DNA of 62,000 bases from Branchiostoma floridae (Eukaryota; Chordata; Leptocardii; Amphioxiformes; Branchiostomatidae): positions 20,182,646-20,244,645 of the forward strand of contig NC_049981.1 of NCBI RefSeq assembly GCF_000003815.2, written 5' to 3'. Each line of letters begins with the position of its first letter. The stretch's first letter is position 1. Of this stretch, positions 24,640 to 36,974 are shown piece by piece. The notes below the pieces were generated by a model, which was given only the letters and a program-made list of their open reading frames with translations, was not told where the DNA came from and did no database searches. Position numbers and translations under genes: made by a program.

Positions 24640-26999
24640 GCAAGTCTTTTGTACACTATATCAACAATGTCTGTTGCATGCACATCCTACAAAACTACAC
24701 AATCCATAACATCAACTTGTTCAACAATGTTAAATGTTCCTCTTTCAATGTATGATATGTACTCTCAAACTGTTGGGTCAATATATAGAACATATCAACA
24801 ATAGATTTTGCAGCAAAATGACTGGGTAAACTATCCAACTTTTCCAGACATATTTCATCTTGTTACATTTAGTACATGACATTGTATAGTCAGACTTGTA
24901 GGTGGCATACTGGAGGCATTCCTGATGGAAGAACTGATGTGAAAAGGGAGGGTTTGGTGGAGTTTGTTAGAGGGCCAGGGCTCTTTCCAGCTTTAATTTT
25001 GTTGTTGTTAACACATTGCAAGGATTGAAGGGCAATATGATTAATGCTTAGACATTACAAAGAAAGGGGTAAAATTTGATTGGTAAAATTGCAATTAAGA
25101 GACCTATGTAGTTCATTTTTGTCATTAAGCATGTCATTTTTAGCTTATAAAATAATATATAACAAGATGGAGTTTTTTTTATCCATTCTAACAATCAAAC
25201 TCTGGGTAAAGGTCCTGGAGACAGCCCTGGTAGAGGAGTTTTAACATGAAAAGATAATGGTTTGGCAGAAACAGAATAGAAAGACAAGAAAAGCCATCTT
25301 TAATGGAAGCACAAAATATAAATCACATAATGTTGGAGGGCAGAAGGAAATGGAGCAAAACGGGTGTGCCTAGGACGGCAAAAGCTGAATCAAATAGATC
25401 TGGAAAGTTCCACATACACATATGCAACAGGATACTCACAATGGCAGTGTGTGCCTGACAACACAAGGAGTAACATGCTCAATCAACTTGACCCCTAGAT
25501 AGTGACCAGCCATGATTCTATTCATACCACTAGTCCTAGTATATATGTATGCCATTTAGTTGCCATTCACCTACCAAGTCATGTTTCCTCCTAGCAGCAT
25601 TACTGTATATTTCCTACATACATCAACTTTTTCATTCACCACAAAAATATCTTTTGTTACAGTTAATACAGTTTAGTATTGCTATATGGGTTAATACATG
25701 TCTGTTTTCTTTTCCTCCCAAACACTGAGTGTGTATATCACCTAAATATGGATACTATATGTACATGGCCTTTTCTACCCATAGTCAGGTTTTGTTACTT
25801 AAAGCCGGTAGTTTGTAGATCACTTAGATGTAGAACATTTGAGATTTTTGCAAAAGGTTCCATCAAGTTGCCACAGCTCAGGAAAAATTAGGCTAGTAGC
25901 CTCAGGAGTACAAAAGTGATCTTTCAGGAGTATGATTGAATTTTTGTTACAGTTTGGATGGACCAACATTTCCTGACATGAAATAAAACACACTTATGGT
26001 AGTGAAAATAACTTACATTACCAAGTAAAGTTACTGTATTGCTTGTTGAGAGCTCATGACTTTTGAACGTCATCAAAAAGCTGTCACAATACAAGTTACT
26101 GATATATTATATAGTAATCATAGGGACCCTTCTGACCCTGATTTGTGTTCGCAGTGTAACATGATTTGAGAATGAGAAAACATGGTCACACTTTGTTTCC
26201 ATGCATTGTATATGCATCAAATTTTCTGTCCACCTCCGTTGTTATGGAGGTAGGAATATATACAGAAACTTGGGTTCTTTGTCATCTAGTAAAATTACAT
26301 CCACTTATTGTACTGTATAAAGCTCATCATAAATGACAAAGAAAACGTTCCTACACAGATATTTTCACGTTCTTAAAGCCCACATGTTCAATATATTTTG
26401 TATGATACACTTGTGCAAGAAATTATATGTATATGAGATTTATTGTACTTACATACATATACATGGATAGCTTTTACTGCTAGCACTGGTAACTCTATGT
26501 TTCAAAGGACACTGGGAATTAGACAAATTCTACTTAACTTCAACTGCTACTTTTTGGACACATGTATATCCTCATTTCTGTTACATATCTTTAAAGTTAA
26601 TTGAATTTTTCAAACTCCAAGCATCTTTCAAAATTTACAAGTGTAGCATGTGGCAAGTATTATAAACTCTAGCAGCTTTAAGTCTGCACTAGCAGACAAA
26701 CAAACAGCTGCAAAAAAGCAGGGGCTGATATGATAATTACATCCAAACCTACCTTTCACATACCATCCACACAGCCAAGGTCAAGGCTATTTTTGCAAGA
26801 CTTGTATTTCGGCACACAAATGGTGACAATAATATGCAGAACTCCTGCAGCGCAGTTTCATTTTATGCAAATAGGTCCTGAAATTTTTACTTAGCTTCAT
26901 GATTTCTGATACTTAACTTTTTTACTATCTCAGTGATATTTAATGCAAGGAGAAGGTTGCCATGACATCATCCTCTGAGCCAATCAAAGAGCTATCCTA

Positions 27000-27421
27000 N
27001 NNNNNNNNNNNNNNNNNNNNNNNNNNNNNNNNNNNNNNNNNNNNNNNNNNNNNNNNNNNNNNNNNNNNNNNNNNNNNNNNNNNNNNNNNNNNNNNNNNNN
27101 NNNNNNNNNNNNNNNNNNNNNNNNNNNNNNNNNNNNNNNNNNNNNNNNNNNNNNNNNNNNNNNNNNNNNNNNNNNNNNNNNNNNNNNNNNNNNNNNNNNN
27201 NNNNNNNNNNNNNNNNNNNNNNNNNNNNNNNNNNNNNNNNNNNNNNNNNNNNNNNNNNNNNNNNNNNNNNNNNNNNNNNNNNNNNNNNNNNNNNNNNNNN
27301 NNNNNNNNNNNNNNNNNNNNNNNNNNNNNNNNNNNNNNNNNNNNNNNNNNNNNNNNNNNNNNNNNNNNNNNNNNNNNNNNNNNNNNNNNNNNNNNNNNNN
27401 NNNNNNNNNNNNNNNNNNNNN
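27000..27421. other. Assembly gap (422 N)
   Basis: The gap is downstream of the TMEM72 stop codon, so the reading frame of that gene does not depend on it. Confidence 0.95.
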
Positions 27422-27552
27422 CAATTCCACATACTTTTACACCTGTTATTCCTTCAAACACATCAACAATATACAGACCCTATCCTTTTGTCAACCCTCC
27501 TTGTCACAGTCATTTCAATGTTGGCTTTCAAGGAGGGCACAACAGAGAAGAT

Positions 27553-27558
27553 TTTATT
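27553..27558 (-). terminator. Candidate polyadenylation signal of the TMEM72-like gene
   Basis: AATAAA on the minus strand lies about 95 bases beyond the stop codon at 27,652-27,654, which would give a short 3' UTR. It is the first such hexamer after the stop; use is not proven. Confidence 0.45.
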
Positions 27559-27651
27559 ACCAGATAATTTGTAGATTTCATACTTTTGTCTTTTGTATCT
27601 TTACGTTCTTTAGTCTCATAAATATACAGTGATCTCTGGCCTAGGTGTTTG

Positions 27652-30600
27652 TTACTGTCTGTTAGGAATGGCAGGTGCAGTTTCGTCTGTAGCATCGATG
27701 TCTCCGTCTGCCTCCATCTCTTCCTCAAACTTGTCCTCGGAGGGGAGCTCGGTGGAGATCTGGGCTGTACCAATCTCATCAGCGGGGGACCCCGGGGTGA
27801 ACTCAGCTGGGTCCTCAAATCTGTATGTGGCAAGAACATGAACCAAACCATCCTTACTTTTCTCTCATGACAAAATAATGGTATTGCATTTTATGGTCAC
27901 TTTAAAACTCTGGATAAAACTTCAGCCTTGATTTGAAAGCCTCACAGAAAATATTGAAGGGAAAAGGCATTAACCTTTAGCACACTGAAGCAGCCGTTTG
28001 GCCACCAATTCTGCATTGGTTAAAGGGTTAGGTAGCAGGGAGAAGGTTAATTGGTAGCAACTTTGAACACTTTGGACTTTCGAAGAATTTTGGCCACATT
28101 GATTTGATCATATGGATGATGTTTTCTGGGAACCCCAAAACTGATACAAGTGTGCAAATTAAAAAGTTTGGCCAAAAAAATTTCCTTAATTATTATCCAA
28201 ATGTTTAGGACAGTTGAATAAATGACCATTTGCTATGTATCATTTACAGCATGGGAGGAAATGGCTGAAATGTGATGCACGCACAGATGTCATCCATATC
28301 AACATAGCCCTTGGAACAAGAAAAAATCAACAAACTGATGCAGAGGATGTTTTATATTTTAAACAAAACGACTATACTGGGGTGATTCTAAACCTTGCCC
28401 CAAGTCTCTTATTATACAGTGATTATCCTCCGCCACTTCAAACTTGGGACTTCTAAACAATCAAGCAGGAGACTGTTGAAGGAGGCAAAAGATAAGCAGG
28501 AATAGACAAAGATACATCAACAGTGTTTCCAAACTCACACAAGTGAGACATTTAAGAACAGCAGAGTTTCCAAGTCAACTAACTACAGGATAGCGGCCAG
28601 AGAGGGACCGGGGTGAGAAGAGAGAGATAAACAGACAGCGGGACTGACGCAGAACAAGACAACTAATGAAGCAAAGTGCAGTACCCCTCCCACCTGCTGT
28701 AGGCCTCCCCCTGGGCCGACTCCCTCGTCTGCTCGTCACGGTGCTTCTTGTAGGTCCGGCCAAGGTACAGCAGGCCGCTCAGGATCAGGAACAAGCCTAC
28801 AGGGGGGAACAACGGTTAGGGCTTTAGTGAGCTTTAGTGGTTAAAACCTTCCAAAATCATCAGGACCAGGAACAAGGCTACAGGGGGAACATGGTCTAGG
28901 CTTTAGTTGTTAAAAACTTTCAAAATCATCAGGAAGAAGAAAACAGGGGGGAACAAGGTTTAGGGCTTTAGTGATTCTAGGAAGAAAGTTATTAGATGAA
29001 GTACAGTCAAAGTTGTGAAGGTCAAATCCAATCAGTTGAATCCATCTATTGAACTATTTTTCATGCTCTAGTTATTCCTTTATCTTGTAAAAATAACAAC
29101 AGACAAGAATTGCCATCAGTGTAACCTGCAGTGGCGGCTGGCCAATTCCCATTGACAAGTATGACATTGACTTCCTAAAACACCTACTCTATCCTCCTTT
29201 CCTAATAAACAATGATGAGTTTGACAACGACTTCAATTATCTGTATCTACAAGGCCTCCTCCTTCTCCTTAGGTAAATTCATTCTTTAAAATTATATCAT
29301 AGTTTATTGACGACATAATATACATGACTATTTCATTAGTCCTAAAATGCATATATTTCTGGTCTAGTTGCAGGGCATTGAAAAGAACTTTGCACGTGTC
29401 TGTGAGTAGTGAACATTCTAAGACAAAATGTACTTCATACACAACAACATACCTGGTATGACTGCCATCCAGCTGGATATCGGGTTGAGGAAGCAGACAA
29501 TGGACAACAGGATGTACAGGATGCCTTTCTTCCAGTTGTCGATCCACATCACCACTCGCCACACCTTGTGACATGCTGTCCCCTCCCTACATGTTCACAG
29601 GTCATTCAACATCAAACACATCCTGCCATCTCAAACGTAAAGCAGTCATCCTCAGCTGATGAAGTATGATGATTTTTCAATTAGGTAATGGTAGTGCAAT
29701 GTAGCTTTGCTACTGCTTGTGTTTTGGGCCATTTGACTAAAGCCCCCTCAAACATGGGCCCTCTGCTTCACATACAACTCCAAACTCTTTTCCAGTCATG
29801 TCTTACCTCAGCTGCAAACCCAGGGCAAGTGCTTTGATTTGATTTGATTCCTTTGGTTGTATAAAAAGGAATAAAGCCCAGGCTACCCATCATCTTCATT
29901 TGCAATGTTCAGCCCATTACGTTTCATATAATCATTAATAATGTGATAAGAAATAAAATACCGTAAATGCATTTAAGTTTGCGGGGATTTCATTTCACTG
30001 TAGAGGGAAAAAGGACTTTTTGCAGTTGATTTAAGTTCGCGGTAGCACAATGCACTGTAATCTCTTGCTGCCGTATAAAAATGTTTGCGGCGGTTTTAAG
30101 TCCGCGTTGAAGCAACCACTGCAAAAACCGCGAACATCAAACCACCGTGAAAGTTTCTGCATTTACAGTACACTGAAGTTATAAAGACTTTTTGTGTACC
30201 ACACCTGTGTGTAGAGTACCTCATATATTTGGACAGGTAACTTAAGAGTAGGAAATATTGGGAACTTACCCACAACATGCACATTTGTCCAGCAGAAATG
30301 TGGCTTCCAGGAAAGATGTGACAATAGCTACAATTCTGGAAACAAAAATGCAAATCTAGTTACATATTTGCTTCCATCACACACTAATAGGATGACAATG
30401 TATTCACTTACTTAACAAAACTATATGTATAGCACTTTCAGCAGACAGAAATATATATGTACAAGTTTCAATGGGACTGGGTGTACAAGAGACAACCAAC
30501 AAAACCTTGTAAGTAACAAAGAGTTAATGTAATTAGTGAACAAGTGTCCATTAGGCAGGATGGTCAAAGAAATAGTCAGCCTGGCAGAGACAGTGCTGGG

Positions 30601-33600
30601 TAGAAATAATTAGTGCACACGTTTCAATGGGCAAAGATACACAAAAATCAGTCAATGAATCCCATAAAAAACTTCAAAGAGATGGTACAGGGTTGAGATA
30701 ATGACAAATGAGTGTGCAAATAGCATGTTTCAATGGGAAAGGAGATATCCAACAAAACCTTGTAAGGTGAATAACCTGGGCATTACACGCTTAGAGCTGA
30801 GGTAATTAGTGTACAAGTTTCAATGGGACAGGATGTACAAACATCAATCCCTGTAAAGAACCTGGCAGAGAATCCAGAGATGCTGCAGGATAGAAGTACT
30901 GGTACCAGTAATGAGAGTACAAGTTTCAATGGGACAGGAAGCACAAGACGGGACTACCAAACCCATCTAAGGTGAAATACTGGTAACATCGTCATTACAT
31001 GCTTAGAGCTGAGGTAATTAGTGTACAAGTTTCAATGGGACAGGATGTACAAACATCAATTAATAAGTCCCCAGACAATTAATAAGTCCCCAGAACCTGG
31101 CAGGGATGGAGCAGGGTAGAAGTACCGGTAGTGAGATAGAGTACATGATTCAATGGGATAGGATGTAGAAGACATAACTACCAAAACTCTTGTAAATAAC
31201 TTACTGAGATAAATTAGGAGAGGTAGTGCAAGTTAGAAGTAATTGTTATGAATGTTGTAATAAATGGTCAGGATATGCAGAAACCAATCAATGAACCTCT
31301 GTAAAGCCTGGGTCACACTTCCAAACAGGAGGGCACCCAGGCTGTGTGTGAGAATGAAAATAAAAGTGCATCTCACTAAATATAGTACACAAATTATGTT
31401 TGTGACTACATCTTTTCCTGTTTTGTGTGTTCTCTCTTATATCAATACTTTCCCTTCCAACAAACTGCCAGGCCGGGCACTGGTATGGACAAGTGACCCT
31501 AGAATACATTCCTTGCTAGCAACCTCCCTTGTTGCTAGTGGCAAGTATTGCAAGAAGAGGCATTTAATCAAACAAGTTTCAGTAGAGGAGGAAGTCTACT
31601 CACATTAGGTACAGGCCGATGCCTACATTTATTGATGTTATCGTCTCCACTCCAACACCCCATAGTACTGTGGGCAAGAAAAATATAAATAATATGTCAG
31701 AGCAACATTTTCACATGGTTAAAGGTTAAGATAGTCTCACATCCTTTTAGAGGCTGTAGGGACAGCGAGATATCATCCCATGTCTAGGGCAGAGTATGGG
31801 AAGGCAAAACCCATCCCTATCATTCAACCATCTTTTTATTATATTAATTTTATGAAACTGGAGTGTGGAAAGTCATGTAAAATGCATTTCCCAAGGACAC
31901 AACATCTAGGAATCGAACCTGTGATCTCTCAATCATGGTCCTGCCAACCTAGCCACTTGGACATTCCATGCCACAATGACACAAAATGATACAATCTATA
32001 GGGTTAACACCAAGCAAAATCAACACACACCTACCTGTGACAGGTAGGGATTATGTAAAATGTTAAATGCTTAGGTACTATTTCATAATCAGATGGAGTA
32101 AGACAGTGTTTGTAGCAGCTGATGTTCATACATGGCTATACATAGCTGTTACAATCTACATCCTCTCCATAACAGCATTTTTCTTCTTCTGAATCTGATG
32201 GATGAATTCTGGATGTTATCTTTAGTAAAAGATTGAAGGGAAATATTCCATACACTCTATTGGCTTTCTGGTTAGAAGTTATCGATATAATTACATCCAA
32301 TACTCTGTATCTGTAGCGCAGCTATAACTGCCTTCAGCGTAATCCAATTACTGTCAGTAATATACATTTGTATGAATTCAATCAACATCATGCATTAGTA
32401 CTGCATGCACCTGCCTCAGTCATATGCTACCCTAGGCCAATATATTCAGTCTGTAACCACATGTTACTGACATGTACATGTTCAATATATACAAATAGGC
32501 TTTCTACTTCTGTATACTGTCAAACCTGCCCAAGAGGACCAATCAGGGGATGATAAAATCTGATGGTCACTAAAGCTTGTGTCAATGAGAAATTCTAAGG
32601 GACCACCAAAAAGTGATCACGTAGCCAAGGTGGTCCTTATAGAGAGGTGGTTACTTGTACAGGTTTGACTCGGTAAGCGAGTTGTAGTTCTTCAGTTTAC
32701 TCTTGAAAAGGAGCTTCTTCCTTCAGCTCCCACAGTTTGCTTTGGTATGAGCTAGTACTGGCCATGTGGGGCCCAGGTGTTTGACAAGGTTGTCTCTCCA
32801 CCTCAGCACTTCTACTCAATTATTGGAAAATAGCATTGACCTTACCAACCACAATGATTATGAAAAACAAGATTGTTATCCACATTGTCTAATTTTTCAT
32901 TCATGTCATTTCATTCTTTAGATGTTCAAAAGGGAAAGCAAATCAGATTTTGTATCTTTAAGCCCCAAAATACTCATAATCATATACTCATATTTTTATA
33001 CTCAATCTTTCAGGTTGGCCAATGGCAGGAATAATGAGATTTAGGCCTCTTAAGAATTGCAATCCTTGAACCTACCAAATTCCACAGGCTTTTCAAAAGA
33101 TTGACCTATTTCACAATCCGAATATATTGTTTGTTAATCAACCTTTCTGCCAGTGAGTGCAAGATAACTCCTCTTCAATCCTCCCATCTAAACAAGTGGT
33201 GGTCACATTGGAGAGGTCCCTATTTCCAACCATCTCTGTCTGGTTCAGTCATGTGAGTTCCATGGAGAGACTTTTCCACAAGCTTGTTGAACAATTTTCT
33301 GTAGCCACATCGATCCACAGGTATTGACCCCCGCCCCTTCTGGACCACTCCACACACAGGTGGAACATACCCTCTTAACACTCTGTAAACATGCCTGGGA
33401 TACATCGGATCAGGATTTAAACTGGGCCAAGATTGAACATGCTACTTTGGCCAGGATTGCCCAGCTGTTATGTGGTACCTGACTTGTGACCATCCACCAT
33501 CTGAAAATGACATTTTACTGACTGTACAGAGGGAGTTTAAACTTTAAACAACCCTGCTAGTCTAGTACTGTTGAAAATCCTTATTTTATCCAAAGATTTC

Positions 33601-35548
33601 ATACAAAGTTGAATGGAGCACAAGGCAATTTCCCTAACCAAATTTTGTAGTCTAGTAAACTCCTTAACAGCGAGAGGCCAAGAAACATATACATGTACAT
33701 CAATGCTGTTTTTTCTGTTGGGATGGACGATGATGCCAAAATGACACATACAAATCTGCCGTTGTGACTAAAAATAAGTATTTGGTGGAAAGCCAATTTT
33801 GGATGTAGCAGTAGATTTCATCAGAGTAATTCACTGTAGCCAGGATAAATTTGAACAAGAACCAAAATACTGCCAAAATAATGTAATGCTATTTGTAAAT
33901 TTATTTGCTTCTGCAGTGGTTTTATTTCACTGTAGTAGGTCTTAAGGTTGTGGTTAAAACATTTCTGTTGTACTTGTACAGTAGTAATACTAATTAGAAA
34001 TGCATATTTGCAGGAAGCTGCTGAAATCAAGCCATTGAGAAAGTTCCAAGATTTACAGTACATGCCAAATGTCCTGGTTTTACCTCACCTGTCATGATAG
34101 GCAGGTAGATTTTAAGAAGACTGTGCAAACCATAGCCTCAAACCTGCCTGTTATTTTTACTGTACAGAGTACACTGTAATTTGAACCATGTCCTTGCTTC
34201 AACCTTCGATTTCTAAATCACACAGTTGATTTATAATCTATACATTTGTTTAACTTTAAGGGAAGACTGCCAACAAAAGAGATGATAACTATTAATATGG
34301 GGAATAAAAGTAGCAGACAGGATCACAGAACAAACATTTCAGATCTAGTCAGGCTTGAAATGCAACCTTAAACTCTGACACAGACAATTAATCTCCTTTT
34401 TTTTTCTTGGCAACAGCGAATAGCTATATACCTTTAGCATGCTAGAGCCTCAAATGGATTTCAAGACATACATTGCCTGGGCCCATGAGAGTCTGACAGC
34501 TGACAATTACCAATATCAATATCATACTTGTAATTCTTGCACTAATAAATGTTTGGGACATTATAAAGTGCAGTCAACTCCATCAAAACATTCTGTGCTT
34601 CCATCTTATGTTTATAATGTATTTTCTGTGTGCTACAACATTCAAGCAACATATCTTGTTTACGTAAGAATGTTTGGAACTATAATCTTATTACTATATA
34701 TAAATATGGTTGCATTAAGTTCTAATTACAGTGGCTAGATTTCTATCTTTTATTGATCAAATTGTGGTTCCACTAAGCATAATCTTTCCATCTTAATGCA
34801 CCTCCTGGGGGCAATTAAGATAGGGATGTAAACAAACTGGGCAATAAAACTCGGGCAGGCACGTGCCAGCAATCCAAACATCCGGTAAAACAATTAAGAG
34901 CATTTTGTCAACACTGAATATTTACATTTTTCCTCCTGCGCAATGGTGTATAAAAACGGGTTGTAGTAGGCCCTTTAATTCAACTGTGCGTGAATTATCA
35001 AAGATGGCGGTGCGTGAACTACGTGGTAAAGTAAATATTACATGTCGCCAGCTCAGAAAGCGGCAACTTGAGGATAAGGGAATTTTCTCCAGCATGGTCA
35101 GGGCGTGGCGGAGGGTGTAGTGACGACAGTGCACATGTGGGACATGTGACATCGCCGCGATCCTAATTTTGACGACGACTGTTCTGAGTGGGAGGGAAGC
35201 GCGTGGGTTCTAAATAAAAACGGTCCGCGGTTTGTGTCCACTCCGTCATGGTTGGGTGAAAATATGCAGTTTCATAAGTTATAGCCACAGATAAATCACG
35301 TCATTGGGCGTAAGGTGGACGATTTAGAGACCAATGAATGTAAACAGTACATCGTGCGAGCTGAGATGAGGGAGGGCGATAAATATACAGCACTTCCAAA
35401 CCTCGTGTCGTACACCACAAACCATCATCCGACTTGTCATTGAAGCTAGGTCAAATCGTCCCCTCTTCTACTCACCTATCGCAGTCAGAATGCCCAATAT
35501 TCTCGTCACTAAGGTGTAATACGTCCACATCCACGTGCACTGGACCAT
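27652..35548 (-). CDS. TMEM72: TMEM72-like four-pass transmembrane protein
   Basis: Six minus-strand exons join in frame with GT-AG borders: 35,548-35,476, 31,667-31,604, 30,335-30,270, 29,586-29,453, 28,796-28,694 and 27,820-27,652, giving 202 residues. Four hydrophobic segments are seen: about residues 10-27 (VTRILGILTAIVLWGVG), 33-58, a third around LYILLSIVCFLNP, and a fourth PGLFLILSGLLYLGRTYKK. The pattern and local identities (RILGI near the N-terminus, GVGVET, LLSIVCFLNP ending in IPG) match vertebrate TMEM72. TMEM72 is a poorly characterised membrane protein with kidney-biased expression in mammals; its biochemical role is unknown. The C-terminal 60 residues are cytosolic by prediction and very acidic (DKFEEEMEADGDIDATDE); vertebrate tails are longer. 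The start has only 24 codons before the first intron and sits in a GC-rich promoter. Confidence 0.85.
28775..28985. repeat. Tandem duplication covering the edge of TMEM72 exon 5
   Basis: Three diverged copies of a 70-78 base unit are seen: ATCAGGAACAAGCCTACAGG (exon edge, near 28,784), ATCAGGACCAGGAACAAGGC (near 28,858) and ATCAGGAAGAAGAAAACAGG (near 28,927), each followed by GGGGAACA, GGGCTTTAGTG and TTAAAAC-like text. The first copy includes the last bases of exon 5 and its acceptor (28,796/28,797). Confidence 0.75.
29270..29452. other. TMEM72 intron 4 flank
   Basis: Between exon 5 (ends 28,796) and exon 4 (starts 29,453) there is, besides the tandem duplication, only AT-rich intron. The donor of exon 4 reads CCAG|GTATGT on the minus strand. 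Confidence 0.5.
29825..29885 (-). repeat. Non-LTR retrotransposon 3' tail remnant
   Basis: GCTTTGATTTGATTTGATTC read on the minus strand is a (ATCAA)n tail next to GGGCTTTATTCC. Short tandem repeats directly after the 3' end are typical of CR1/L2-like elements. No coding part is left. Confidence 0.35.
29959..30170. mobile_element. MITE with TACYGTAAATGCA termini
   Basis: Left end TACCGTAAATGCATTTAAGT and right end GTTTCTGCATTTACAGTA are inverted copies. GTTTGCGGGG and TAAGTTCGCGG on the left are echoed by CCGCGAACATCAAACCACCG on the right. It lies between TMEM72 exons 4 and 3 and belongs to the same family as 9,952-10,127. Confidence 0.7.
30440..31320. repeat. Degenerate long-unit tandem repeat in TMEM72 intron 2
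   Basis: The phrase GTACAAGTTTCAATGGGACA recurs near 30,459, 30,620, 30,728, 30,810, 30,920, 31,023 and 31,143 (some copies diverged), each followed by GGATGTACAA-like text; CATGCTTAGAGCTGAGGTAA recurs near 30,787 and 30,999, and ACCTGGCAGRGA near 30,588, 30,860 and 31,096. The unit is roughly 100-210 bases. Confidence 0.7.
31735..31968 (-). mobile_element. tRNA-derived SINE, family A
   Basis: On the minus strand GTCCAAGTGGCTAGGTTGGC is A-box-like and CAGGTTCGATTCCTAG a strong B box; CTAGATGTTGTGTCCTTGGG and GATGGGTTTTGCC follow, matching the copy at 12,010-12,243. It is in the same orientation as the TMEM72-like gene. Confidence 0.65.
31969..35475. other. TMEM72 intron 1
   Basis: This large intron has no recognised coding exon. 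A probable TACTGTAA-type MITE end (GATTTACAGTA) is at 34,051-34,061. Around 34,960-35,260 the sequence becomes CpG-rich with AAAGATGGCGGT at 35,000-35,011, which could be a start-site region for a transcript on the plus strand. Confidence 0.5.
35001..35120 (+). promoter_or_regulatory. YY1-like AAGATGGCGG site with short plus-strand open frame
   Basis: AAGATGGCGG resembles the YY1 core found just downstream of many animal transcription starts. Its ATG (35,004) opens a 38-codon frame to 35,120, very basic (about 12 Arg/Lys). It lies opposite to TMEM72 in its first intron. It may be a divergent promoter, the first exon of an unseen gene, or chance. Confidence 0.3.
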
Positions 35549-35720
35549 TTTTGCTGTCGTCCCGCGCCTGCACTACCTCCTGTTGGCGCCAAAACTTCTT
35601 GGCATTTTTGTTGTGTTGTCAGAGTCGTCGTGTTTCACGTCCGAGCATCCCGTGACAAATCTACCCGTCAGGTCACGGGCACCGCAGCAAACGTAACATA
35701 TCCTACATATTTGAAACACA
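35549..35720 (-). promoter_or_regulatory. TMEM72 proximal promoter and 5' UTR
   Basis: GC-rich sequence lies immediately upstream of the TMEM72 start (35,548). It contains the palindrome TTGGCGCCAA at 35,583-35,592, which fits an E2F-type site, about 35 bases from the ATG. No TATA box is evident. Confidence 0.4.
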
Positions 35721-36974
35721 ACAAACTTCTTAAAATATCAAAAGATAATATTTTTTTTGGATATTTCATCACACTTTAAAATTTATTTTATCATTATATA
35801 CAAATATTGGCATACAAAGTGGGAAATAATAGTATTTTCAAATAAAGGTTATTTTACGATTTGATGCGCCCTAGGTCACCATAAGCCTGATAATACAATC
35901 GTGTCGTTGTATTGCACAGTTTGCACGAAATGCTCTTACTTACTGTGTTTCTGCTTCGTAATTACTGCAGCTTACTCCTAACTGTGCATGATAATGGCAT
36001 GCATGTAAGGCCATGTATTAAAAGACTGCTCTCGGCATAGAAACTACATACCGGCACCTGACATGTTCACATAAATGGTTAGTTATAATGCACGAAAGTG
36101 CAAAAACTTATTAAATAACCATTTATGTGAACATGTCATTTTCATACGAATGACGGCCTGTATGTTTTAGAGTCATCATGAGTTGACTTTAACGTTACAT
36201 GCGTACGTTACAAATGGTTGATCGAAGACTTCGCGAACTAGATTCCATAACACTGTGGAGAGTTTGTAAGTTGAAACTACCGGGTATGATGGTCAGACGG
36301 GCGGTAGTGGGAGTTGTTACGGTTAACCAAGGAGGTTAAAATAACGTTGTGTGTCCGGATGTCCGGATGTTTTATTTTCAAGTACTTGTATTTTGTATTG
36401 TATTTTTCGTTTTGTACAGTTGTGTGTCGTAGTCTGTACATACTAGTAGCTGTAGTACTAGTACTAAGTGAATGATGGATGATGGCGGACGGGCGGGATG
36501 CGATGGACGGGGATCTGATCTTAGTTTTTAAAATGTTTTTATGTTTATGTGATTTCTCATGATCATTTGGCTTCTTTCCGAAGTTGTTACTGATGAGAGC
36601 TCCATGGCATACTTGTGTAAAGTGTGAAACAATCTCAGCCAGGCCGTGGATTTCGGTAGCGTCGGAATTCGCCAGTTCAAGCTATTCAAACAGGGTGACT
36701 CCCCAGAGGGTCAAGTATGTCTATGTCTCAGAGATGGAACGGAAGAAAATAACGTCTGGAACCCAAACATGAAGTCCCCGGCGTGTGGAACTCCTTGTTT
36801 TTATCTTTACGGTGAAAGATGGCGACAGCAACTGTCACGTGCTGAGGCCCCGAGAATGATTGCCCTTCAGCCTTCACGGGCATGCTCAATCACTGCAGCC
36901 GCTGAGACGGCAAAGTTCTGCTTACATGTTCAGAGGAGCTAGAGGAGCTCACACTAACAGAGCAGTCAGCCGCC
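35721..36974. other. Head-to-head intergenic spacer between TMEM72 and the CUB protease gene
   Basis: No gene was recognised in this 1.25 kb. Contents: a perfect inverted repeat (36,059-36,138), GTCCGGATGTCCGGATG near 36,352-36,370, and a CpG-richer stretch near 36,780-36,970 that probably holds the protease promoter and 5' UTR. Confidence 0.5.
36059..36138. repeat. Perfect 23-base inverted repeat with structured loop
   Basis: TGACATGTTCACATAAATGG plus TTA (36,059-36,081) is exactly complementary to 36,116-36,138. The 34-base loop contains a second small hairpin GCACGAAAGTGC. This may be a tiny MITE or a regulatory hairpin. Confidence 0.85.

Larger units (their letters stand above)
21956..27550. 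other. Convergent intergenic region between CNOT6 and TMEM72
   Basis: No gene was recognised. The region is AT-rich and contains a palindromic MITE (22,850-23,057), two 100-N gaps (23,251-23,350 and 24,540-24,639), a 422-N gap (27,000-27,421) and a small direct repeat TTTTGGGAACACTAATCAAA near 24,380-24,425. Part may be 3' UTR of either neighbour. Confidence 0.45.

Noticed and set aside
26984-27567. Long open frames across runs of N
   Set aside because: They are artefacts of translating unknown bases; the same holds for those at 43,889, 53,634-54,444 and 59,020-59,760.
27450-27651. Further coding exon of TMEM72 downstream of the stop
   Set aside because: The frame closes with a stop at 27,652-27,654 and a polyadenylation signal follows within 100 bases.
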